The position numbers and the translations under genes are program-made. From Pedobacter faecalis (GTDB taxonomy: Bacteria > Bacteroidota > Bacteroidia > Sphingobacteriales > Sphingobacteriaceae), in contig NZ_JARXOW010000001.1 of assembly GCF_030182585.1 (NCBI RefSeq), positions 434,001-498,000 of the forward strand: a stretch of DNA of 64,000 nucleotides, in the 5' to 3' direction. Position 1 is the first letter of the stretch. Each line of letters begins with the position of its first letter. This document shows, piece by piece, positions 16,581 to 27,446 of the stretch. The notes beneath the pieces are model-generated. The model saw only the letters and a program-made list of their open reading frames with translations. It had not been told where the DNA came from and did no database searches.

Positions 16581-17975
16581 CTATAGCGGCAAACTATCCA
16601 GCAGTTCCTTCAGTTTCGGATCCGAAGGCCTTGGTGCATTTGTAGACAAAATATTACCCTTAGGATCAATAATTAAGAATCTCGGAATGCCGGTGATGTT
16701 ATACGCCTTAATGAAAGCCGAGTTGAAAGCATCATCGGCAAGTAGCTGTACGCCGTCGAGATTCTTTTCTTTAACATAGTCCTTCCATTTTTGCCGATCG
16801 GTTTTTTTATCAATAGAAAGGGTTATAAACGTAATGTTCTTCCCCTTATAGCCGTCTTCTAGCTTATCTAAAAAAGGCATTTCATAAATGCAGGGACCAC
16901 ACCAGGTTGCCCACACATCTATGAACAGGTATTTTCCCTTAAAATCGTCCAGAGAGGAGGTGCCGCCGGCATAATTCTCATAATTCACAAACTTGGGCGA
17001 GGGAGCGTTTACGACCAGGCTGTTTATTGCATCGCGCATCTTCGTAATTTTAGTTTTATCAGCCTCATTGGAAGAGCCTTTCATGAATGCGTTGTAGAAG
17101 CCCTCCCGATCCGTCGTATAGTTGAAATACGATGCAGCAAATCTGTATAGCAAATAGTCACGGATAAAAGCATTGTCGATCGTAGAAACTAGCTTGAGGT
17201 AGGTAACATCCCTTGGAATTCCTTCAGCGATGCTCTTCTTGCCGGCATCTTCGTAGTACATACTTTGGATGATATTACGATACATATCAGAAAACAGAAA
17301 ATCAGCCTGATTTGTGGCATCAAACCCTTCTAATTCTTCAGTCATGGCTTTCGAAGCCTTAAAATCTGGTTTTTTCATATGATTCACCTGAACCGCTTCA
17401 TACTGACTTAAAAAGTATAGATACTCATAATTGATGTTTCTTGCTTCCAGCTTTTTATATTGGTCAGACAGCCCGGCGGTGGCCGACAATTCCCCAAGCA
17501 TCGCCTTCTTCATATCAGAATAATGTGCTTTAAAGCTAGCCTCGCTCAAGGTAAAAACATTTGATGCCCCGTCAGCAAGAGGTTTCTGTTCGTGCTGCTT
17601 CCTGATCTCCTCTTTTCTGCGTATGTAATTGTTTGGCGCGGCTCCAGGTCCTGAAAAACGGATGCTTCCGTCAAAGTTCTTCGCATCATAGGCAACCGTC
17701 AGGTCTTTTCCATTCTCAAGGTAAATGGCCAGCTTGTCTTTATTATCATAAAAACGATAATGTCCTGCGGTGGTTACATGCACCGTGTCCTTAAACCGGC
17801 CGGTCTGGTCAACCGTGATCGTTTTTTTATTATTGTAAACGTCAAATAATATAAGTTCATGGTTTCTAGCGTTTTCTATCTTTCCGGAAAACACTACATA
17901 ATCTTTAGTCTGCGCCTTTGCATAGGCGGTGGTCAGGAGGCATATTGCCAGTATCAGTTGTTTTATAGTCTTCAT
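16581..17975 (-). CDS. TlpA-like thioredoxin-fold protein
   Basis: A 464-residue exported protein with a signal peptide (MKTIKQLILAICLLTTAYAKAQ). Residues 25-120 form a beta domain of the DUF4369 type, the middle is helical, and residues 320-464 form a thioredoxin-like domain with active site WATWCGPCIYEMPFLDKL and the cis-Pro loop ITGIPRFLI. It should act as a thiol-disulfide oxidoreductase in the periplasm. It follows susD by 18 bases in a susC-susD locus, where such AhpC/TSA-TlpA proteins are frequent in Sphingobacteriaceae. Its link to the transported substrate is unknown. Confidence 0.88.
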   Translation of the reverse strand: MKTIKQLILAICLLTTAYAKAQTKDYVVFSGKIENARNHELILFDVYNNKKTITVDQTGRFKDTVHVTTAGHYRFYDNKDKLAIYLENGKDLTVAYDAKNFDGSIRFSGPGAAPNNYIRRKEEIRKQHEQKPLADGASNVFTLSEASFKAHYSDMKKAMLGELSATAGLSDQYKKLEARNINYEYLYFLSQYEAVQVNHMKKPDFKASKAMTEELEGFDATNQADFLFSDMYRNIIQSMYYEDAGKKSIAEGIPRDVTYLKLVSTIDNAFIRDYLLYRFAASYFNYTTDREGFYNAFMKGSSNEADKTKITKMRDAINSLVVNAPSPKFVNYENYAGGTSSLDDFKGKYLFIDVWATWCGPCIYEMPFLDKLEDGYKGKNITFITLSIDKKTDRQKWKDYVKEKNLDGVQLLADDAFNSAFIKAYNITGIPRFLIIDPKGNILSTNAPRPSDPKLKELLDSLPL

Positions 17976-17993
17976 AGTAAAATCATTTTGTTT

Positions 17994-19418
17994 TTAATCG
18001 CGCGGGTTAGGCTTAATCTCCGGATTGATCTGGATGTATTTTGTTGCTATCGGTAGTATCCACTTTTTACTGGTTGGTCCCACGGTAATGGTCTTCCCGT
18101 TATATGTCCTGGTTACAGAAATACCGTCCTGATCCAAAAGATTATAGCGTTTTATATCAAACAATCGCTCTGCATCCGCAGCCATTTCGCGACGGCGCTC
18201 AGCTTTTACAAACCGGAGCAGCGCTCCCGGGTCGGAAATGTTTATATCGGTATAATTTGCCGGCTTAAAGCGCTTCTTCCTCAGCTCATTAAGATCCTTA
18301 TTGGCTTCTGGTATGTTACCCAACCTTGCGTTACATTCGGCATGGATTAAAAGCAGTTCCGAGGTACGGACGCCGGAAGACGTATTGTTTGCGACAAGTT
18401 GTGCAGCGTAAATGGTACCCTCTGCATTGCTGCCCAGAATCAAATGATTTCGAACCGTACTGTACCATTCTTTTCTCAGATCACCCGTTTCGTAGAGGTT
18501 GAGCAGTTCGCCGGAGACAGCACTGAGGAACAGCCCGCCCTGATCCTTGTACCAAATGATCTCCGGATCATTAACCTGGTTCGGAAACACACGAACGCCC
18601 GGCGCGAACATCGACATGGGATCTGTATTAATATCCCTGATCGTACCCTGCAATTTCAATGCGCTCTCTGCTGCGGCGAGCGCATCGGAATATTTTGCCT
18701 GGTACAGATAAGTTCTGGCAAGCAGTCCGAATGCCGCAGCCTTTGAAGGCCGGAACTGCAATGTCCCCGGCTGTTTATCCGCAAGGTTCTGCGTGCCAAA
18801 AGTCAGATCAGCAATAACCAGGTCGTATACCGCTTGTACCGATGCCCTGGTAAGGTCTACGTTAGAGAGCTGAATACCCTCCCTTATCGGTACACCCAAA
18901 TCACTGCCTGCGGTAGCAGCGTTATAGTGTGGCGCATACATGTTTACCAAATGCAGGTAAGCATAAGCTCTGTGCAGGCGGGCTTCCGCCTCCAGTAGTG
19001 ATTTCTCGGCCGACTGGCCAGCTATATCTTCCAGCCCGTCCAGAATCACATTAGCTACGTAAATATGCTGGTAATAGCGGTTCCAATCAAGATCGTCCTC
19101 TGTCGGCCCATAAATTGCGTCTTCAAACATATAGGCTCTTACCTCATAATCCTGCTTAAACAGTGCAAGCATAAGCTCAGGCGTAAGCGTTGTATTGTCT
19201 GTCATCAGCGCCGTACTCTGGTGTTTCGCCGATAAACCAGAGGTTACTGAACCACTGGCGGCTGCCGACACAACGTTATCCAGGATCAACCTGAAATCGG
19301 CAAGGGTAGAGGGAATTACGATGCCCCTCGGCTTTACGTCCAGGAACTCCTCGCGTTTGCACGATGCAAACACTAGCACCGCGAATAACATCATGGTTGT
19401 ATAAATACTTTTTTTCAT
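17994..19418 (-). CDS. SusD/RagB-family nutrient-binding lipoprotein
   Basis: A 474-residue outer-membrane lipoprotein: the signal peptide MKKSIYTTMMLFAVLVFASC ends in a lipobox Cys at residue 20. TPR-like helices with the pattern LLEAEARLHRAYAYLHLVNMY, FGLLARTYLYQAKYSDAL and LLIHAECNARLGN are typical of SusD, as is the C-terminal RREMAADAERLFDIKRY segment. It caps the SusC channel and captures the substrate at the cell surface. It lies 9 bases after susC. Carbohydrate or peptide cannot be decided from the sequence. Confidence 0.95.
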   Translation of the reverse strand: MKKSIYTTMMLFAVLVFASCKREEFLDVKPRGIVIPSTLADFRLILDNVVSAAASGSVTSGLSAKHQSTALMTDNTTLTPELMLALFKQDYEVRAYMFEDAIYGPTEDDLDWNRYYQHIYVANVILDGLEDIAGQSAEKSLLEAEARLHRAYAYLHLVNMYAPHYNAATAGSDLGVPIREGIQLSNVDLTRASVQAVYDLVIADLTFGTQNLADKQPGTLQFRPSKAAAFGLLARTYLYQAKYSDALAAAESALKLQGTIRDINTDPMSMFAPGVRVFPNQVNDPEIIWYKDQGGLFLSAVSGELLNLYETGDLRKEWYSTVRNHLILGSNAEGTIYAAQLVANNTSSGVRTSELLLIHAECNARLGNIPEANKDLNELRKKRFKPANYTDINISDPGALLRFVKAERRREMAADAERLFDIKRYNLLDQDGISVTRTYNGKTITVGPTSKKWILPIATKYIQINPEIKPNPRD

Positions 19419-19427
19419 AGCTGTAGA

Positions 19428-22400
19428 TTAAAATGAGATCGAAACATTCAAAGTGTAGGTTGGTGTCACCGGAATAAAGTTGCTCTCCGGGTCAACATCC
19501 CATTTGTTAAAATTCCACACGGCAAGGTTGTCGGCCTGCAAACCAATCTGCAAAGCAGTCAGGCCCAGGCGGTCTGTCATCTTCTTGCCCAAACTGTATC
19601 CCAGGTTCAACTGACTCAGGCGGATAAACGAAGCATTGTCGACAAATTTATCCGCGTCCCGGTAGTAATCGTACCCGGTCGACTGCTGCCTGTCTGCAAG
19701 TGTAGGAAGTGCAGGAATATCTGTAAAATGCTCATCGCCTGGATTTTGCCAGCGTTGATTAAAGTCGGCCGCCACGTTCGACCATGGCGCCTTTACAGAC
19801 ACAGCCGGGATGTATGTCACGTTATTATTCCTTGCATAGCGAAACACATGTCCCGCCTTAAAGGTGGTCAGCGCCCTCACATAAAGGTTGCGGTAAGAGA
19901 AACTATTGATCCAGGAGCCATAGAACTTTGGAATGAGCGAACCATGTTTAACCAGTGCTTCGGTACTGTTAATGAAAGTTTTGACATCTACGATCTGACC
20001 GAGTTCGTTCGCAAACTGCGGTGCGCCCTTGCCATCCAGCCCTTTATACTGGTAACTGTAGATGGTACGCAAAGCCGCTCCCGACTCAGCAACGGTCCCG
20101 TTTACGTATTCAAATATCTGCTTATTGGGTACATCCACCTTTTTGAGCGTATTCTTATTTACGCTGAAGATTCCGGTAGTATAATAGCTGAACTGGCTGT
20201 TTTCAAGCACTCTGAACCGCAGGTTTAGGTCGAAGCCCTCATTACGGAGCGTGCCATTATTAATCAGCGCTCCGGTTACGCCAAGCGTGGGGTTCAACGT
20301 CGTAAAGGCCAACAGATCTTCACTGTTTTTTACATAGTATTCCGCGCTTCCGCTGATAAATCTGTTAAACAAGGAAAAATCTGCGCCAACATTCAGTGTC
20401 CGTGTTTTTTCCAGGCGAAGTTCAGGGTTAGGAACACTTATGATATCGGCACTCATGCCGTTGAAAGGAGGGAAGCCACGCTTAATCTTAGCCTGTAAAA
20501 AGGGACTGGTGCTGCGGTCTACGTTACCATTCGTACCATAGGTGGTCCGGAACTGCATATCATCCACCACCTCGCTGCCTTTCAGAAACTCGTTATAAAC
20601 GTTCCACTTGAAGCCAAAAGAGTACAGGGGGATGTTTTTGTACTTGTCGGACGTGCCGAACAAGTTGGTGTCATCCAAACGCGTACTGGCCGAAACCGTA
20701 TAACGGTTGTCGTACGTATAGGCACCATTGGCATAGTATGAAATAAAGCGGTTTTCGATATACTCATTGATAGAGTTAGGCGGAACCGTGGTGATCGTCG
20801 TCAGCGAAACAGCGGGGGTTACAGTTGGCCTGTAATCTGGTCTGATAGAAGTAAGCGACTGTTCATTAAAACCGTATTTCCTGTCGGTAGCCCGGTCGAA
20901 CAGCGTTTTACGCACTTCGTAACCTGCTATAGCGACCACCTGATGCTTGCTTTCGCCGAATGATCTGTCGAAGTTCAGCTGACTGCGGAAGGTGTGCGCT
21001 CTCTGATTACGCAGGTCTGTATCGAGGATAGCCCCTGGATCGATGTTGTATCCTGAAACGACACCATTAGTCAGTTTACTGAACATATTTACCCGTGAGC
21101 GGGTAAACAGCGTTTGCTCGTTGTGCAGGTCCGAGGTATTCTGCTGCGCCCATTCATATTGATATTTCATACTGAAATCAAGGCCCTTCATAAAGTTATA
21201 AGTGGCACCGGTCTGCAGGCGCAGCGCTGTTTCGCGAAGCGTATTGTTTGTGTTTTCAAGTTCCTGCTTAATATTGTAAGTCCAGGCATATGGAAAGCCG
21301 CGCGATAACGCCAGGTCTGAACTTTGTTTGCCAAAACTCAATATGCTCTCCATAGGCACATAATTTCCCGATTCGTCCAGGATGCGGCCGTTTAGAGGCA
21401 CGTTATTGAGAAAGGTAGTATGGGTATTAACACCTACAGAAGGTATGCCGTCGGCGGTGGTTGAAGCCGGAAAATTTTCCTTCGACTGCGAAAAATTGAG
21501 TGATCCGTCGATCTTCAGGCGGCTAACCGGATTAAAGGTGTTTGCAAAATTTAGCAGGTACTGCCTGGCGCCGGTTGTTACAAACTCTTTGTCGTTCCCG
21601 TTATAGCTTGCCGAAGTTACAAAGTCATAGTTCTTGCTGCCACCAGATACCGAAACATTGTACTGTCGCCATGCCTCGGTTTGCTGAATTAAATCCCGGT
21701 ATTCTTTTCGTATATCCGTATGGGCAAGGTCTTGCAGGCGACTTTCAGCCTCTTCAGCAGTAATGTCCCCCCGGTCGCGCAGCAACAGAGTTTCACCCAC
21801 CGGGTTCAAGACCCGGCCAGAGCTGCCGCTCAGTACGCCGGAGTATAACTGCGAAGCAAGATAATAGCCACCCACTTCATACATGGCCCTGTGGTAGGCT
21901 ACCTGTGTAGCGGCATCGCCAAGGGGCACGGCAAAAAGATCTGGCTTCGGGGTAAATGCAGTGTTTACCGACCCGCTCACATTGAGCTTCCCATTCCTGG
22001 CGGCCTTCTTGGTGGTAATCACGATAACACCGTTGGCTGCCCGTATACCCCATATCGATGCGGCGGAGGCATCCTTTAGTACAACGATGCTCTCCACATC
22101 CGTCGTATTGATCGTATTCGCACCTTGCTCCACCGGAAATCCGTCTACCACAATCAGCGGATCGGTGTTTGCCCTTATCGAACTAAGTCCCCTTATAATA
22201 AAGCGTCCGTTGGCATCTGTGGTTACACCGGCTACTTCACCTTCAATCTTTGAAAATACGTTCTGACTGATCTTCCGGTCGAGCGTCTGCTGGTTAATTC
22301 GTTCAAATGAACCGGTCGCACGTTCTTTCGGCAGGGTCTGGTAGCCTGTAGACACCAGTTCAACCGTGCCGAGCTCAATGCTGGTCGGTTTCATCTGCAG

Positions 22401-23003
22401 GTCGTAACTGTTTTGCCTGCCAACCGTCAGCTCTGCTTCCATAAACCCCAGATAGCTGAATACCAGTATTTCCCCCTCATCAGCTTTAATTTGATAGGTC
22501 CCGTCAGCTGCACTTAATGTTCCTCGTTGCGTTCCCTTTACCAGGATGGTTACGCCGGGCAGTGGCTGACCTTTATCGTCGGTAACGCGCCCGCGTATAT
22601 CAATTGACCTGAAACGGGAAATCAAATTATCGAGCAAGCTCGCTTCCCGTGTTTTCAATGTCACTGTGTTGTTTTCAATGTCGTAGCTGATCGGCTGTTT
22701 TTCGAAAATCTGTTCCAGCACGAGGCGGAAGTCCTTGTTCCTCACATCGATGCTAACGAGTCTGGCCTTGTCCAGCACATCGCCGGTGGCAATGAAATTG
22801 TATCCGCTCTGCACCCTCAGTTCGTTGATCACCGATTCGAGGGAAGCGTTCGACCTGGTCAGACTGATTTTTTGAGCAAAGCCAGTAGCGCTGACCTGCA
22901 CGATGGCGACAATTAAGATTACGGTGGTTAGTCGCATAATGAGCCAAATTTTACGGGCATATGCGCTCAGCATACCCCAATGAGTAGTATCTTTTTTATA
23001 CAT
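19428..23003 (-). CDS. SusC/RagA-family TonB-linked receptor with STN domain
   Basis: An outer-membrane importer of about 1191 residues. I start at the ATG at 23003 (MYKKDTTHWG) rather than an upstream TTG at 23054. After the signal peptide (LTTVILIVAIVQVSATGFAQ) come an STN domain (about 45-115), a carboxypeptidase-D regulatory-like domain (IDIRGRVTDDKGQPLPGVTI, about 130-210), the plug (VDGFPVEQG, LKDASAASIWGIRAANGVI) and the 22-strand barrel. The STN domain is the part that signals to FecR anti-sigma factors; the adjacent fecR and sigma genes complete the trans-envelope relay, so the locus is probably self-inducing. The substrate is unknown; no glycoside hydrolase is inside the locus. Confidence 0.95.
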   Translation of the reverse strand: MYKKDTTHWGMLSAYARKIWLIMRLTTVILIVAIVQVSATGFAQKISLTRSNASLESVINELRVQSGYNFIATGDVLDKARLVSIDVRNKDFRLVLEQIFEKQPISYDIENNTVTLKTREASLLDNLISRFRSIDIRGRVTDDKGQPLPGVTILVKGTQRGTLSAADGTYQIKADEGEILVFSYLGFMEAELTVGRQNSYDLQMKPTSIELGTVELVSTGYQTLPKERATGSFERINQQTLDRKISQNVFSKIEGEVAGVTTDANGRFIIRGLSSIRANTDPLIVVDGFPVEQGANTINTTDVESIVVLKDASAASIWGIRAANGVIVITTKKAARNGKLNVSGSVNTAFTPKPDLFAVPLGDAATQVAYHRAMYEVGGYYLASQLYSGVLSGSSGRVLNPVGETLLLRDRGDITAEEAESRLQDLAHTDIRKEYRDLIQQTEAWRQYNVSVSGGSKNYDFVTSASYNGNDKEFVTTGARQYLLNFANTFNPVSRLKIDGSLNFSQSKENFPASTTADGIPSVGVNTHTTFLNNVPLNGRILDESGNYVPMESILSFGKQSSDLALSRGFPYAWTYNIKQELENTNNTLRETALRLQTGATYNFMKGLDFSMKYQYEWAQQNTSDLHNEQTLFTRSRVNMFSKLTNGVVSGYNIDPGAILDTDLRNQRAHTFRSQLNFDRSFGESKHQVVAIAGYEVRKTLFDRATDRKYGFNEQSLTSIRPDYRPTVTPAVSLTTITTVPPNSINEYIENRFISYYANGAYTYDNRYTVSASTRLDDTNLFGTSDKYKNIPLYSFGFKWNVYNEFLKGSEVVDDMQFRTTYGTNGNVDRSTSPFLQAKIKRGFPPFNGMSADIISVPNPELRLEKTRTLNVGADFSLFNRFISGSAEYYVKNSEDLLAFTTLNPTLGVTGALINNGTLRNEGFDLNLRFRVLENSQFSYYTTGIFSVNKNTLKKVDVPNKQIFEYVNGTVAESGAALRTIYSYQYKGLDGKGAPQFANELGQIVDVKTFINSTEALVKHGSLIPKFYGSWINSFSYRNLYVRALTTFKAGHVFRYARNNNVTYIPAVSVKAPWSNVAADFNQRWQNPGDEHFTDIPALPTLADRQQSTGYDYYRDADKFVDNASFIRLSQLNLGYSLGKKMTDRLGLTALQIGLQADNLAVWNFNKWDVDPESNFIPVTPTYTLNVSISF

Positions 23004-23211
23004 TTGTTTAGCTGGTTTTAGCAGTATGCCTTGTGTCTCGAAATCATTGGGCAACTGCGGTTAAACGTTGATTGAAATAAATTAGCGGGTCCGGCTTTCA
23101 GACCAGTTCCCTGCACAAACGGGGAATTGGTTCTTTACTTCTTCCGGGGGCTGGTTTAGCCGCACTTTTGTAGTTTTTCTTTCATGTGGTGTTGTTTGGT
23201 TGTCTAATCAG

Positions 23212-24315
23212 TTAATTATCCCTTACGTAAATTGTTCTTCCTTCAATGCGGAAGCGTGCATGTCCCGTCTTTTCCAGCGGGCGTAAAACCTCCGATACAT
23301 CGTTGAACCGAGATACTGAACCCCAGAACAACTCAGACGGAACCTTTCCCTCGTATACGACCTCCACATTGTACCAGCGGGAGATCATACGCATAATTTG
23401 TCCGATGCTGAGGCGGTCGAAAGCGAAATTGTTGTCTTTCCAGGCCGTTGCAAGTGCCGTATTTGCTGTTGAAATGCTGACTGTACCGTTACGATTGGTA
23501 GCCTGCTGACCCGGAACGAGCATTGCGCTGCTACTTCTGTCGGCCAGCTTCACACTGCCCTCAATAAGCGTGGTCCTGATCACGGGTTCGTCTGCATAAG
23601 CGTTTACATTGAAAGCCGTGCCGAGTACTTCCACCTGCTGCGATCCGCTTTCCACGATAAAGGGCCGCTTTTCGTCCCTGGCTATTTTAAAATAGGCCTC
23701 TCCGGTCAATCTTACCCGTCGTGTATCTGCACCAAGAGCGGCCTGATAAGTAAGTTCAGAAGCAGCATTCAGCCAAACTTTCGACTTGTCAGGCAGCGTG
23801 AGCTCAAAAGATTCGCCCCGCGCTGTGGTCAGCTTGTTTAACTGGCCCTTGCCAAAATCATGACCTATGATTTCGTAAGCAATTCCGCCATCGGCGGTCT
23901 TGGTAACACGGATGCCGGCCTCTTTTGCAATTTCACCTTCAGCGGCCTCATCCAGGCGGATCTTCCTGCCGTCAGACAGCGTAAGCGTGGCGCCGGTTTT
24001 TCCAGGCTTGATGTGCTTCGCCGATAGGCGGTTTTCAGAGATTTGCGATCTGTTGGCCTGATAGTAGAAGAGTCCGACCACCAGCATCACTATAGCCACA
24101 GCTGCAGCCATCCACCGCGGCCATAATGGTATATGTTTGGCGTAGCCGGGCAATTGCGACCTGATGGTGGCCAGTTGCACAAGTTTTTGCTGGTCATTCA
24201 ATCCCGAAACATCGGGTACTTCAAGCGCATCATACCATTGCTCTACGATTTCCCGTTCGGCAGCGTCTGCTTCGTCGTTCAAATATTTGTGTAGTAGTTT
24301 CTCCGATGATTTCAT
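23212..24315 (-). CDS. FecR-family anti-sigma factor
   Basis: A 367-residue inner-membrane regulator. The cytoplasmic N-terminus (about 1-80) binds the sigma factor, one membrane helix lies at about 86-105 (WMAAAVAIVMLVVGLFYY), the FecR domain follows (ARGESFELTLPDKSKVWLNA, RLTGEAYFKIARDE, FIVESGSQQVEVLGTAFNVNAY), and a DUF4974 domain forms the C-terminus (about 295-367). It receives the signal from the STN domain of the SusC protein and releases the ECF sigma factor. The sigma gene lies 94 bases upstream on the same strand. Confidence 0.95.
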   Translation of the reverse strand: MKSSEKLLHKYLNDEADAAEREIVEQWYDALEVPDVSGLNDQQKLVQLATIRSQLPGYAKHIPLWPRWMAAAVAIVMLVVGLFYYQANRSQISENRLSAKHIKPGKTGATLTLSDGRKIRLDEAAEGEIAKEAGIRVTKTADGGIAYEIIGHDFGKGQLNKLTTARGESFELTLPDKSKVWLNAASELTYQAALGADTRRVRLTGEAYFKIARDEKRPFIVESGSQQVEVLGTAFNVNAYADEPVIRTTLIEGSVKLADRSSSAMLVPGQQATNRNGTVSISTANTALATAWKDNNFAFDRLSIGQIMRMISRWYNVEVVYEGKVPSELFWGSVSRFNDVSEVLRPLEKTGHARFRIEGRTIYVRDN

Positions 24316-24409
24316 CCAGGGGCAACATGCCTTTATCTGCCATGTTCATACCTAAGACAAACAACGCGGGCCATACAAGTATTGCACTTGAAAAAAAACT
24401 GCAAAAAAA

Positions 24410-24994
24410 TCAGGGAATAAGAAAAACGATGAAATACAACTTACCAAGCTTCTGCCGCAGTACCTTTAATACATTGGTCATTTGCTTGGCTACTGTTGTT
24501 TCAGAAGTACCTAGTTGCGCAGCAATCTGTTTATGGGAAAGACCCTGGTTGCGACTCAGATCGAACACCTGCCGCATCCGCGGTGGGAGCGCGTCGATCT
24601 CCTTTTGTATTTGTGCCGCAAATTCGGCCTCGCGTATCTGCAGGTCTATGAGGTAATTGCCCTCACTGATGAATTCTTCAAGTGAGTCGAGGTAATGATG
24701 TTCCTTCCTGCGCTTATAGATCAGGTTTAGCGAGCGGTTTCTGACTGCTCTGAAGAGATAACCGGGAAGCCCTGTCGTGAGGTGTAGGGCTTCGCGTTTA
24801 TGCCATAGTTCGGTAAACAGCTCCTGAATAACGTCTTCCACATCCTGCGCATTGCCAAGTTTCTTATAGGCGTGTTGCTGCAGTGGCGACTTAAACCTGT
24901 CGTATATTTCCAGATAAGCGGAATGATTTCCTTGTCGCAGTAATGCCACAAGTTCCTCCTCGCTGTATGTAGAATATTTCGCCATTGGCCGCAT
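24410..24994 (-). CDS. ECF RNA polymerase sigma factor
   Basis: A sigma-70-family factor of 194 residues (191 if the second ATG at 24985 is used). Region 2 spans about 20-90 (YLEIYDRFKSPLQQHAYKK, DVEDVIQELFTELWHKR) and region 4 about 125-180 (LPPRMRQVFDLSRNQGLSHK, IAAQLGTSETTVAKQM). It should direct transcription of the susCD genes when freed from FecR. Two in-frame ATGs, at 24994 and 24985, lie inside an inverted repeat, which may limit translation. Confidence 0.95.
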   Translation of the reverse strand: MRPMAKYSTYSEEELVALLRQGNHSAYLEIYDRFKSPLQQHAYKKLGNAQDVEDVIQELFTELWHKREALHLTTGLPGYLFRAVRNRSLNLIYKRRKEHHYLDSLEEFISEGNYLIDLQIREAEFAAQIQKEIDALPPRMRQVFDLSRNQGLSHKQIAAQLGTSETTVAKQMTNVLKVLRQKLGKLYFIVFLIP

Positions 24995-25014
24995 GTTGCG
25001 TTATACGGCCAATG
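24983..25014 (-). promoter_or_regulatory. Inverted repeat around the sigma start codons
   Basis: CATTGGCCG (24983-24991) and CGGCCAATG (25006-25014) are perfect 9-base arms with a 14-base spacer. In the mRNA the first ATG lies at the edge of the loop and the second within the 3' arm, so folding would hide the start; as DNA it could be an operator. Confidence 0.5.
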
Positions 25015-25037
25015 ATAGCGAAATAATTCCTAAAAAG

Positions 25038-27341
<2,304 letters not shown>

Positions 27342-27446
27342 TCAAATGAGTTAAGCATTCTAATGTTGCATCATAAAATTACCTGAAATGGAAACGAATC
27401 ACAAAACATTAATTTCTATAGCGTTATAGTTTAAAACTATAAGCCG

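Noticed and set aside
27424..27442. AT-rich near-palindrome TTATAGTTT/AAACTATAA after the baeRF gene
   Set aside because: Too AT-rich and without a T-run to call a terminator; may be chance.
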